From M3007 sp046160625 (GTDB lineage Bacteria; Bacteroidota; Bacteroidia; Chitinophagales; Saprospiraceae): a DNA stretch of 64,000 bases. Positions 36,501-43,945 of this stretch are shown in pieces. The notes under the pieces were generated by a model. That model saw only the letters and a list, made by a program, of their open reading frames with translations. It did no database searches and was not told the origin of the DNA. Position numbers and translations under genes: made by a program. How positions within the stretch are numbered: position 1 is the stretch's first letter; each line of letters opens with the position of its first letter. The stretch covers positions 1 through 64,000 of the forward strand of contig JBJXGZ010000095.1 in assembly GCA_046160625.1 (NCBI GenBank), in the 5' to 3' direction.

Positions 36501-38167
36501 TGGACGCCAACGCAACTTCCACCTCGGAGTCAGCGCTCGGCGCCAATGACGGCACGGCTACTGTCAACCCGACGGGCGGAACAGGGGTATACACCTTCCT
36601 TTGGAACGGAGGTGCCACCACCCAGAGCATCAGCAACCTCACACCTGGAACCTACACAGTGGTTGTTACAGATGAAAATGGATGCACTTCTGAGCAAATG
36701 GTGGAAGTTACCTCATTCCTGTGCGCTATCTCTTCCCAGCAAACAATTGTGGACGTGACTTGCGCAGGGGCGGCCAATGGTTCGGTTACAGTCTCCCTCA
36801 CAGGCGGTACTGCGCCATTCACGTACGCCTGGAGCAATGGCGGCACTACTGCAACCATTTCCAATCTCGAAGGCGGCACCTACACAGTAAACGTGTTAGA
36901 TGCAAACGGTTGCGACTTCAGCGCCAATGCTGCTGTTGCTGAACCTGCTCCATATTCTTCCTGGGATGTTCAAACCACTAACCCACTTTGCCCGAACGAT
37001 GCAACGGGTTCTGCCACAGCCGCCATTACTGGCGGCACCCAGCCGTATGCTTTCCTTTGGAGCAATGGTGCAACGGGCAATACACTTTCCAATGTGCCAA
37101 CAGGGACCTATACCGTGCAAGTGACTGACAACAATGGTTGTCAATCCAGCACTTCTGTATCACTCACTTCATCGGACAATGAGGCGCCGACGGTTACCGC
37201 TCAGGATGCAACCCTTGCCCTCAATAACAACGGTACCGTGCAAGTGACGCTGGCTAATCTTTCGGCTCAATTTGGAGACAACTGCGGTATCGCCAGCACG
37301 AGCATAGTACCTCAAAATTTTGATTGCCAACAACTTGGAACGCAAATCGTGACAGTAATAGTGACGGACCTTTCGGGCAACAGCGCCGCTGCAACAGCAT
37401 TGGTAAATGTGGTGGACAACATTGCTCCAGTACTTACTTGCCCTGCTGATATCGTGGCTTGTTCTTACGACAACGTGGTGAATTATGCATCGCCAGTGGC
37501 AGAGGACAACTGCCTTTTGGCCGGTAACGGTCAATGGGTACTAGACGGCCCGGCGAGTGGTTCGATCTTCCCTGAAGGGACTACCACCGTGACCTATACT
37601 TACACGGACGCAAGCGGCAACGCTGGAACTTGCTTCTTTGATGTTAAGGTAACCAGTGCGGTCGTGTTCACGGGCGTGAACGTGAACAACGACGTGAACG
37701 GCCAGCAGGTCGGCTCGATTGACATCACAGTAGAGGGCGGCACTGGCCCATTCCAATATGAATGGACCGACGCAAACGCCAACGTGATAGCCAACACGGA
37801 AGACGTGACGGGTCTTGGAGAAGGCAATTACAGTGTACAGATCACTGACGCAAACGGTTGCATTTACTCCGAGGAGGACATCAAGTTGCAAAATACCAGC
37901 AGCACAAAAGAACCGGCTTGGCTCACCGGCGTTAGCCTCCAACCCAACCCGACGAGCGGCTTCACAAACGTTGTGTTCAGTCTTCCGGTGGCTTCCACTT
38001 TGGAAATCTCCATGATTGACGCAACAGGCCGAGTTCTTCTGACCGACATCAGCGAGCAGGAAAGCGTGGTCAGAATTGACTGCACAAACCTGCCTGGCGG
38101 GGTGTATTATTTGCGTTTCCGCACAGGTCAGGAAGTGGGTGTTCGGAAGTTGGTGGTTAGTAAGTAA
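33590..38167 (+). CDS. Giant T9SS protein: thioredoxin-like, SprB repeats, HYR domain
   Basis: 1525 aa. Signal peptide MKKQLLLLVFVMMGLNSAYA. Residues ~22-185 are thioredoxin-like with VSATWCGPCWGY (Cys63-Gly-Pro-Cys66). A long array of SprB/Ig-like repeats follows, each with G(S/A)xxGx(A/I), PYTYLWSNGATT and PAGTYTVxVTD motifs. Near residues 1195-1365 there are HYR-type modules (CPADIVACSYDN, TTTVTYTYTDASGNAGTC). The T9SS type A tail (LQPNPTSGFTNVVFSLP ... LPGGVYYLRFRTG) closes it. SprB repeats are known from gliding adhesins; an extracellular adhesin or fibre is likely. The intact CxxC at its head is unusual. It ends with a strong terminator. Confidence 0.9.
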   Translation: MKKQLLLLVFVMMGLNSAYAQIPDGSTAPDFNATDIVRGFTTNLYTVLDSGYTVFLDVSATWCGPCWGYHNSGALEDLWNEYGPYGTNEVRIYFIEGDASTNQACLSGPSGCVGGTQGNWVAGTPYPIIHTQGPSIASDYQISYYPTIFAICPYDKKVYETGQLSTGQLYEFMVSHCEPPALVITVNSVTNIKCHGTNTGAIDITPSGGVPPYTYLWSNGATTQDLNNIPAGTYTVIVRGQADTEGVSDAIVVEGPAEPLVLNLDSYTPVGCNGILGTATVIANGGWDANYTYNWQNGQMGETAFNLTAGNHIVSVTDDNNCKVSITVNMAPVVYPTASIADPSTITCSQPSIQLNATASSSGQDIVYQWFPGVDGHIVSGGTTTTPTVDAPANYTIQVTDLLTTCASYAVKNVPGNTVQPDADAGPTQSISCIVPETTLQGTGSSGSNFSYLWTTANGGNIVSGGTSLTPVVNATGTYTLKVTNSVNGCTKTSTTTVTGTQPPSLNTTSGIINCIASSVTLFTTTNAASPSFSWTGPNGYSSSQQSPTVNVSGSYNVVVTDSITTCTSTATANVTSNTNAPGASASGNTLTCIVNSVVINGTTPDTNSTFGWTGPNNFTSSLQNPTVGQAGTYNLVVTDTLNGCTSTASAIVALNNTPPTASAVTPGNLNCNTSQLQLNGTGSSQGANFSYAWTATDGGHIVSGENTQTPLVDSVGTYTILVSNADNGCTQTATAIVMQSHPVTASIANQNDVLCFGGLTGEATAAGGGGNGNYSYVWSNGGSTATISGLGVGTYVVVITDAENCSATTSLLIAQPTVLIANASATAQSAFGQNDGTATANPTGGIANYTYDWDNGGTTQSISGLAPGNYNVVVTDANGCSTVQTVTVNSFNCTLAANISGTNLACHGASNGAAEVLVTTGANPTTYAWSNGETTAAVSNLAAGLYTVNITDGNNCPALLSINITEPALLDANATSTSESALGANDGTATVNPTGGTGVYTFLWNGGATTQSISNLTPGTYTVVVTDENGCTSEQMVEVTSFLCAISSQQTIVDVTCAGAANGSVTVSLTGGTAPFTYAWSNGGTTATISNLEGGTYTVNVLDANGCDFSANAAVAEPAPYSSWDVQTTNPLCPNDATGSATAAITGGTQPYAFLWSNGATGNTLSNVPTGTYTVQVTDNNGCQSSTSVSLTSSDNEAPTVTAQDATLALNNNGTVQVTLANLSAQFGDNCGIASTSIVPQNFDCQQLGTQIVTVIVTDLSGNSAAATALVNVVDNIAPVLTCPADIVACSYDNVVNYASPVAEDNCLLAGNGQWVLDGPASGSIFPEGTTTVTYTYTDASGNAGTCFFDVKVTSAVVFTGVNVNNDVNGQQVGSIDITVEGGTGPFQYEWTDANANVIANTEDVTGLGEGNYSVQITDANGCIYSEEDIKLQNTSSTKEPAWLTGVSLQPNPTSGFTNVVFSLPVASTLEISMIDATGRVLLTDISEQESVVRIDCTNLPGGVYYLRFRTGQEVGVRKLVVSK

Positions 38168-38190
38168 TTAGTTACAAGTTACAAGTTGCA

Positions 38191-38230
38191 AGCGCCCGCT
38201 CGGAGTGAATCTGAGCGGGCGCTATTTTTT
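38191..38230 (+). terminator. Rho-independent terminator after the SprB-repeat gene
   Basis: Perfect 11-bp GC-rich arms agcgcccgctc / gagcgggcgct followed by atttttt. Confidence 0.85.
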
Positions 38231-38284
38231 AACGCACAACTCTGAAAGTGCTTTTTTATTTATAAGTGCCAAAGCACAGAAAAA

Positions 38285-38361
38285 TTGAAACACATAGACA
38301 CAGTAGGACACATAGGTTTGAAAATCAGAACTATGTGTCCTACTGTGCCTATGTGTTTCAA
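38285..38361. repeat. Inverted repeat downstream of the RAYT gene
   Basis: 31-bp arms (38285-38315 and 38331-38361) pair with one mismatch; the unit is gaaacacatag.cacagtagg. It lies 18 bp past the stop of the transposase gene. Confidence 0.9.
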
Positions 38362-38379
38362 AAAATTACTTGTGTTAAT

Positions 38380-39111
38380 TTATTCAGGCCAATACGAAAA
38401 ATTCCAATCCACCCAATCCTTCACCAGCTCCGCCTTCACTGGATTATAGAGGATGTACTGGACTATCTTTTCAAACTCAGCGGCATCCAGTACCCGAAAA
38501 TCGAAAGTCCGTTCATGCCAAAATTTCCCGTCCATTTTCACGCTTCCGTTAGCGCTATGCTTCTGGAACGTCCTAGGGTCAATGTGCTCTCCTAATTGCT
38601 GCAATGCTTTTTTCAAGGGTGCTTTCGTGGCATGTTGAATTTTTCCTACAATGTTGCGCAGCGGTTGATATTGATAACTTTCGAGATCATCCAAGGCTGG
38701 ATCTTCGGCAAGTGTGCTGCGCAAATCCAACAGCAAATGGACATGGTTGGGCAAAATACAATAAGCCAACAACGTATAATCCGTACCATCGCAACGAAGT
38801 ATTTCGTCGGCCATGATTTTGGCCAAAGCAGGTTCGCGTAGGTAGCTATGGCCGTATTTTTCCAAATCCAGCGCATCATCATACCGAGCGAAAAGGCGTT
38901 TGCGGGCTTGCCGCAATTGCGCTATACTGTCAGGATGTTGGGCGAATTTGAGCTGTTTGCTGTAGTATTGAAGTGCAAGACTTTGTCCAAAACTCTCCGG
39001 CAGGGCATCCCGCAAACGAAGGGTGACAAAGAAGACCCCGTCAAACGAGGCGGGTATGGATAGGGTAGGGGATTTGAAGGAATTCATTGGTGAGGTGGGT
39101 TTTGTATTCAA
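38380..39111 (-). CDS. REP-associated tyrosine transposase (RAYT/Y1_Tnp) with Phe at the catalytic Tyr
   Basis: 243 aa if read from 39111; a start at 39087 (MNSFKSPTLS) is also possible. The HUH motif is present as LPNHVHLLL (His123, His125) and the C-terminal helix as QYILYNPVKAELVKDW, both typical of the IS200-like Y1 transposases linked to REP palindromes. The segment that should carry the nucleophilic Tyr reads GKFWHERTFDFRVLD: Phe203 replaces the expected Tyr of (S/F)YDH-type motifs. It may be inactive or use another residue. Palindromes lie on both sides (38285-38361 and 39196-39267). RAYTs nick and move REP-type hairpins. Confidence 0.85.
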   Translation of the reverse strand: MNTKPTSPMNSFKSPTLSIPASFDGVFFVTLRLRDALPESFGQSLALQYYSKQLKFAQHPDSIAQLRQARKRLFARYDDALDLEKYGHSYLREPALAKIMADEILRCDGTDYTLLAYCILPNHVHLLLDLRSTLAEDPALDDLESYQYQPLRNIVGKIQHATKAPLKKALQQLGEHIDPRTFQKHSANGSVKMDGKFWHERTFDFRVLDAAEFEKIVQYILYNPVKAELVKDWVDWNFSYWPE

Positions 39112-39195
39112 AAATAAGGGAAAATTCGGATTATTCCATTTTGTTTATCCATCATAACTTGGCAGCGAAAAATGAGGGTGGTTGTGGGCTTATTC

Positions 39196-39267
39196 ACCGC
39201 AGAGGCGCAGAGGCGCGGAGTCTTACAATTTGATTATCAAAACTCTGCATCTCTGCGTCTCTGCGGT
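39196..39267. repeat. Inverted repeat upstream of the RAYT gene
   Basis: 26-bp arms (39196-39221 and 39242-39267) with 4 mismatches; unit accgcagag.cgcagag. A relative of this unit is at 59381-59442. Confidence 0.85.
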
Positions 39268-39319
39268 AAATAGGCACGTATGAGACACCCACAACTTAAA
39301 TCTGCTGAAACAAACCAAC

Positions 39320-40330
39320 ATGGACAGTAAAACCTTCCTCTCCAACATCCGCGACCTCATCGCCCGCGACGAATTGGCCGCTGCGCTGACGCAACTCCGC
39401 AGCCTGTTGGACAACAGTCCAAAATTGGACGAAGCCTTGTTACAATCTGCTCGTTTTCAAGATATTCGAAAGCAAATTCGGCTTGGAACCGTCAGCCATG
39501 CGGAGGCGAATTTGACGCAGAATCAGATTCGCGCGGGCTTGCTAGATTTGCTTCGGGAAATCGAGGAAAGTGTCAGGGTGACTTCAAGTCACCCCGACAC
39601 TAAAGCCTTTCGCGAAGAAATAGAACGCGCCATCTCCATCGTCAACAGCAAAAACCTGGTGGTCGGCTCCACCATATCAGCAGGCGGCAACGTGGAGATT
39701 GGCGACCGAACCATCCACACCGAAAGCGAGACCAAGCGTCGGTTGTGGCTTTTTCTCTTGCTTTTTGTGCCGGTACTGGCGATTGGTGGGACGTTTTTCT
39801 GGGTTCGGTATCAGCAAATGCGAGAGCCGCTTTCGCTGAATGTCGCGCTGGACAACCGAACGCCCAATCTGGAACTTCCCTTTGAGAGCGGCACCGTCAC
39901 CCTGCAATACGGCGATGAATCCAAGACCCTATCCATTCAGACAGAGGCCGATTTCAAAGGTATTCCGGCAAATTTTCGGGACGAAACCATCGAGCTGCGT
40001 TTCGTAGCCCCCGGTTTTGTAAAAATAGACACGGCGTTTGTGCTTTCCGGCAAGCGAATTAGCTTGCCTATTTACCGCGATAACAGTCTGGGTCGTGTTT
40101 TTGGAACGGTGAAAGATGAGCAAGGAAACCCCCTCGCTGGAGTGCAAATCCGAGTCCAAGATTTGTCTGTTACCACCAATGCCTCAGGGGTATTTTCGCT
40201 GACGATTCCTTTTGCCAAGCAGCGAAAAGAGCAGCGCATCGAGGCTTTTCTGCAAGGGTTTGATCTTTGGGACAACACCAGCCCAGTACTAGAAAATGAA
40301 GAAATCCCTATTATTTTGCAGTCGAAATAG
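39320..40330 (+). CDS. EAD11-like adaptor protein with TM helix and carboxypeptidase-regulatory-like domain
   Basis: 336 aa. Residues 1-85 form a helical EAD11-like domain (LIARDELAAALTQLRSLL, ARFQDIRKQIRLGTVS, IRAGLLDLLREIEE). A linker with the NLVVGSTISAGGNVEIGD motif (112-129), often seen after EADs, follows. One TM helix is at ~142-163 (LWLFLLLFVPVLAIGGTFFW), so the EAD faces the cytoplasm. Outside, two beta domains follow; the second (about 262-325: GRVFGTVKDEQGNPLAGVQI) is carboxypeptidase-regulatory-like. EADs are known to recruit effectors by homotypic contact; here the signal would be transmitted across the membrane (inference). The TPR gene downstream is a probable partner. A palindrome lies inside the linker coding sequence at 39569-39601. 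Confidence 0.75.
   Translation: MDSKTFLSNIRDLIARDELAAALTQLRSLLDNSPKLDEALLQSARFQDIRKQIRLGTVSHAEANLTQNQIRAGLLDLLREIEESVRVTSSHPDTKAFREEIERAISIVNSKNLVVGSTISAGGNVEIGDRTIHTESETKRRLWLFLLLFVPVLAIGGTFFWVRYQQMREPLSLNVALDNRTPNLELPFESGTVTLQYGDESKTLSIQTEADFKGIPANFRDETIELRFVAPGFVKIDTAFVLSGKRISLPIYRDNSLGRVFGTVKDEQGNPLAGVQIRVQDLSVTTNASGVFSLTIPFAKQRKEQRIEAFLQGFDLWDNTSPVLENEEIPIILQSK
39569..39601. repeat. 33-bp palindrome inside the EAD gene linker
   Basis: 16-bp arms around a single central base, one mismatch; core gtgacttcaagtcac. Core repeated as the loop/inner part of 43400-43451. It encodes residues SVRVTSSHPDT between the EAD and the GGNVEIGD motif. Confidence 0.8.
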
Positions 40331-40331
40331 C

Positions 40332-40447
40332 TGTACCGGCGGCTTTAGCCGCAGGAGCACGAGCAAAGGCGGCTTTAGCCGCAGGAACGCCAAGCCTGAT
40401 TCCGAATTTCCCCCTTTAAGCATCCTGCGGCTAAAGCCGCCGGTACA
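40332..40447. repeat. REP-like inverted repeat of ggcggctttagccgc units
   Basis: Perfect 25-bp arms at 40332-40356 and 40423-40447, plus a direct third copy of ggcggctttagccgcagga at 40368-40386. It fills the gap between the EAD and TPR genes and is read through in frame from 40296, which is not used as the start. Confidence 0.9.
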
Positions 40448-40475
40448 TTTAGCCACCATTCAAATCTCCCACACC

Positions 40476-43388
40476 ATGAAAAAACAATTTTCTCTTTTTA
40501 CTACAACCCTTTTACTCGCCATAGTCTCGACGACGGCGAACGCCCAAAAAATCCAACTCTCCACCGTTCGCGAGCAAAACTCCAACAAACGCCCCGTGCC
40601 CAACGCGCAGGTCATCTTCACCGATGCCGTGCCGGCCACATCCGACCAATCAGGCAATTTACGCCTCGTGTTCCAAGGCAGAAAGGCAGGCGACTGGGTC
40701 TTCTTGACCGAGGTGCAGAAAGCAGGCTACGAACTCGTGAACAACAAAGAAATCGAGCAACTGAAACTGAGCGGCGAGGAGCAGCTCGGCGCCGACATTG
40801 TCCTCGCCAAAGCCGGGGTGGTAGATGCGGCCAAGAAAGACTACTACGACATTTCTGACAAGTCGCTGCTGGCTGGTTTTGAGCGCGAGAAAGCCAAAAT
40901 CCGCAAGGAACTGCAAGAGGCTCGTCTGACCGCACAACAGTTTGAGGAACAGAAAAAACTGCTACAGGAACAATACGACAACCAAAAAAAGGAACTCGAT
41001 GTGCTGGCCGAAAAATTTGCCCGCATCAATTTCGACGACGTGGACAGCCTGTACCGACAAGCCTTGGAATTGTTCAAAGACGGGAAAATTGACTCCGCCA
41101 TTGAAATGCTCGAAAACGCTGACCCCTTCAAGCTCATCGAACAAATAATCGGACAAGAAGCACAAGATGCCGATGACCAAAAAAAATTGGACGCTCGAAA
41201 ACTGGCAACCGCAAAAACCAAACAAAAGATCATTGCCCAAGTCAGGTTGCTAGCAGATATGTACGGCGTGAAATTTAACCCCGCTAAAGCGGAAGCCCTC
41301 TTTGACGGCTTAGTGCGCCTGGATAGCACGGATTTGGAAATACTTCAGGATGCTGCTGACTTCTACCGCGAAAACCACCGGTATGAAAAAGCATTGCGCG
41401 TACTGCCGCTCGTCATCGCGCACCCTCAGGCCGAGGACTGGCAAAAGGCCAATGCACACGGCCATATAGGTGATATGTACTTCTCTGTTGGGCGACTCGA
41501 ACTCGCCTTGCAAGCCTATCTCACTTGCCAAGAGGTATATACAAAAATGTTACATACGGATCCCAATAACTCATTTTTCTATAACAACTTGGCGATTTCA
41601 TACTCCAAGCTTGGCAATACCCATACCTCGTTGGGTAATCTGGACAAGGCCCTAATTTTTTTTGAAGAACGCTCCCGATTGTCAAAAGAACTCTGTGAGG
41701 TGTATCCTCAAGACGTGGACTTCAAAGACAACTTGTCGGTTTCCTATCAAAATATCGGGGAGACGCACTCTTCACTGGGTGATTTGGACAAGGCCTTGAT
41801 TTTTTTTGAAAAGAACTTCGATCTTTCAAAAGAGCTATACCTAACGTATCCGCAAAATATGGACTTCAAAAACGGATTGGCAATATCGTATTCCAGCCTC
41901 GGGGCGACGCACTCTTCACTGGGCAATCTGGACAAGGCATTGAGTTTTTTTGAAGAAAGCTCCCGGTTGTCAAAAGAGCTCTATCTAGCGTATCCACAAA
42001 ATATGGACTTCAAAAACGGATTGGTATTTTCTTATTCCAAACTCGGGGAAACGCACTCTTCACTAGGCGATTTGAGCAAGGCATTGACTTTTTTTGAAGA
42101 AAGCTCCCGTTTGTCAATAGAACTCTACATTGACTTTCCGCAAAATGTGGAATTCAAAAATGATTTGGCAATGTCCTATCGTAAACTTGGCATGACACAC
42201 ACCTACATAGGCAATTTGGACAACGCATTGACTTTTTTTGAAAAAGGCTCCTTGTTGTCAAAAGAACTCTACGATGCCTTTCCGCAAAATGTGGACTTCA
42301 AAAACGGACTGGCTATTTCGTACTCCAAAATCGGCGAGACGCACCTTTCACTGAGCGATTTGCACAAAGCTTTGACTTTTTTTGAAGAACGCTCCCGACT
42401 GTCAAAAGAACTCTACAATGCCTTTCCGCAAAATGTGGACTTCAAAAACGGACTGGCTATTTCTTGCCAATTTCTCGGAAATACTCATACCTCGCTGGGC
42501 AATTTGGATGCTGCCTTACGGCATTATGAACAGTACAATCAGCTGTCAAAAGAACTCTACAGTACCTTTGCGCAAAATGTAGAATTCAAATACGGATTGG
42601 CAGTTTCTTACGGAAAACTTGGTGAGATAAACACCTCGCTAGGCAATTTGGACAAGGCGTTTATATGTTTTGAAGTAATGTCCCACTTGTTTGAAGAACT
42701 CCATGCCTCCTATCTACAAAATGTGGACTTCAAAAACGGATTGGCAGTTTCATACTTTAGATTGGGTGCGTTTAGCCAGAATCAATTGCAAGATATAACA
42801 AAAGCTTGGGATTTCTTCTGGCAAGCCGAAACCCTCTGCTCGGAATTGGTGCGCGAGGCTCCTATGAATGCACAGTTTCAGAGGTTTTTGGATCAGGTGC
42901 GGGCAGAGTTGGCAGAGTTATATGAGGACAACCCGGTATTTTTTCTTAAAGACCTTATCGAAAAGGAATCCGATACCCTCACCCAATACCAACTCCACAG
43001 CATCCTCTGCGACACCTTACGTCAAAGAGTCAAAATCGACCCTCAGCAAAACCCCGCCCTCGCTGAAGCACTCAACAACCGGGCCTGGGTGGGCTTTTTC
43101 CTGAAAAAATTTGAGGAGGTGGAATCTGATGTCCGCGAAGGCATGGCGCTCGACCCGGACAATAAGTACCTGCCCAGCAACCTCGCGCCCGCCCTGCTAT
43201 TCCAAGGCAAAAAAGACGCTGCCCTAGCCGAGTACAAAAAGTGGATGGATAAACCTTTCAACGAAGACGACCCCACTTATCGTGAAGTCTTTCTCGACGA
43301 CCTGAAAACCTTTGAAAAAGCGGGCATCATACCCGCAGCGCGGATGAAAGATGTGGCGGCGGTGCGGAAGCTGCTGCTTGACAAGTGA
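40476..43388 (+). CDS. Secreted coiled-coil and tetratricopeptide (TPR) repeat protein
   Basis: 970 aa from ATG 40476, with signal peptide MKKQFSLFTTTLLLAIVSTTANA; an upstream in-frame start at 40296 lies in a repeat. N-terminal beta domain like carboxypeptidase-regulatory modules (VREQNSNKRPVPNAQVIF). A charged coiled coil follows (~130-190). TPR units then begin, including eight near-identical 48-aa repeats of the type DFKNGLAISYSKLGETHSSL / GDLDKALTFFEE / SRLSKELYxAFPQNV at nt ~41560-42730. More diverged TPRs end the protein (EFVRE..., LDPDNKYLPSNL). The repeat DNA is similar between units, a sign of recent tandem expansion. Probably periplasmic partner of the EAD-TM protein. Ligand unknown. 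Confidence 0.85.
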   Translation: MKKQFSLFTTTLLLAIVSTTANAQKIQLSTVREQNSNKRPVPNAQVIFTDAVPATSDQSGNLRLVFQGRKAGDWVFLTEVQKAGYELVNNKEIEQLKLSGEEQLGADIVLAKAGVVDAAKKDYYDISDKSLLAGFEREKAKIRKELQEARLTAQQFEEQKKLLQEQYDNQKKELDVLAEKFARINFDDVDSLYRQALELFKDGKIDSAIEMLENADPFKLIEQIIGQEAQDADDQKKLDARKLATAKTKQKIIAQVRLLADMYGVKFNPAKAEALFDGLVRLDSTDLEILQDAADFYRENHRYEKALRVLPLVIAHPQAEDWQKANAHGHIGDMYFSVGRLELALQAYLTCQEVYTKMLHTDPNNSFFYNNLAISYSKLGNTHTSLGNLDKALIFFEERSRLSKELCEVYPQDVDFKDNLSVSYQNIGETHSSLGDLDKALIFFEKNFDLSKELYLTYPQNMDFKNGLAISYSSLGATHSSLGNLDKALSFFEESSRLSKELYLAYPQNMDFKNGLVFSYSKLGETHSSLGDLSKALTFFEESSRLSIELYIDFPQNVEFKNDLAMSYRKLGMTHTYIGNLDNALTFFEKGSLLSKELYDAFPQNVDFKNGLAISYSKIGETHLSLSDLHKALTFFEERSRLSKELYNAFPQNVDFKNGLAISCQFLGNTHTSLGNLDAALRHYEQYNQLSKELYSTFAQNVEFKYGLAVSYGKLGEINTSLGNLDKAFICFEVMSHLFEELHASYLQNVDFKNGLAVSYFRLGAFSQNQLQDITKAWDFFWQAETLCSELVREAPMNAQFQRFLDQVRAELAELYEDNPVFFLKDLIEKESDTLTQYQLHSILCDTLRQRVKIDPQQNPALAEALNNRAWVGFFLKKFEEVESDVREGMALDPDNKYLPSNLAPALLFQGKKDAALAEYKKWMDKPFNEDDPTYREVFLDDLKTFEKAGIIPAARMKDVAAVRKLLLDK

Positions 43389-43399
43389 TGAGGTTCGGA

Positions 43400-43451
43400 A
43401 CGGCAAGATATTGACCGGGGACTTCAAGTCACCCGGTCAATATCTTGCCGT
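43400..43451. terminator. 20-bp perfect stem-loop after the TPR gene
   Basis: Arms 43400-43419 and 43432-43451 (acggcaagatattgaccggg and complement), 12-nt loop gacttcaagtca which matches the core of the palindrome at 39569-39601. Probably a terminator and a REP-like element at once. Confidence 0.8.
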
Positions 43452-43519
43452 GTGGTATAACATCTCGGGACCGTAAGACACCATCTCACAAAAAGTGAAC
43501 AAATTCGCCTTGCTTTTCC

Positions 43520-43527
43520 TAATTTTG
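43520..43527 (+). promoter_or_regulatory. TAATTTTG -7-like box before the DUF433 gene
   Basis: Matches TAnnTTTG 20 bp before the ATG at 43548. No -33 TTG at the right spacing. Confidence 0.3.
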
Positions 43528-43547
43528 TTCCTACAATTTTGACGATC

Positions 43548-43787
43548 ATGAGCGATTTTAGAAACATCATCACCATCGAACCGGGCAAGCGCAGCGGCCA
43601 ACCTTGTATCCGGGGGATGCGTATTACAGTCTATGACGTGCTTAGCTATCTGGCTGCGGGCATGAGCATTTCGGAGATTTTGGACGATTTCCCAAAACTG
43701 ACCGAGGCCGACATTATGGCTGTGCTGGCTTATGCAGCAGAGGCGGAGAAGACCAAACTTATTGTCCCCCAGGCTGTTGCTGCCTGA
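43548..43787 (+). CDS. DUF433 antitoxin-like protein
   Basis: 79 aa from ATG 43548 (MSDFRNIITIEPGKRSG); a TTG at 43539 is a possible alternative. The DUF433 pattern is clear: QPCIRGMRITVYDVLSYLAA, then MSISEILDDFPKLTEADIMAVL, a winged-helix-like DNA-binding domain. It is normally paired with a PIN-like DUF5615 toxin immediately downstream; here that partner begins with a 1-bp overlap (TGATG) but is truncated. If active, it would bind DNA and perhaps its own promoter. Confidence 0.9.
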   Translation: MSDFRNIITIEPGKRSGQPCIRGMRITVYDVLSYLAAGMSISEILDDFPKLTEADIMAVLAYAAEAEKTKLIVPQAVAA

Positions 43788-43945
43788 TGTTTCTCTTGGA
43801 CAACAACCTTTCGTGGAAAATCGCCCGGAGGATAGAGCATCTGTTCCCCGGTTGCTTTAAACTTGAAACTTTCAACTACTCCCCACTCTTCTTCCATTTC
43901 TCCATCTGCTCCCGTGCATTCTCCGAAAGCTCCGTCGGGTCATAG
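43787..43945 (+). pseudogene. Truncated DUF5615 PIN-like toxin
   Basis: The ATG overlaps the DUF433 stop (TGATG). The first 22 codons read MFLLDNNLSWKIARRIEHLF, the typical DUF5615 start (normally MKFLLDENLS.. in ~115-aa proteins, with acidic residues from there on). After about nt 43860 the frame reads unrelated sequence, running antisense through the end of the gene at 43876-44139, and stops at 43945 (52 codons). So the toxin was lost by deletion or replacement at ~43860. Confidence 0.7.

Noticed and set aside
40296..40475. Upstream start of the TPR gene at 40296
   Set aside because: The added 60 residues are encoded by the ggcggctttagccgc repeat; the signal peptide starts at 40476.
41560..42730. 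Regular repeats considered as a CRISPR array
   Set aside because: Units are 144 bp, contiguous and in frame with a TPR protein; no unique spacers.
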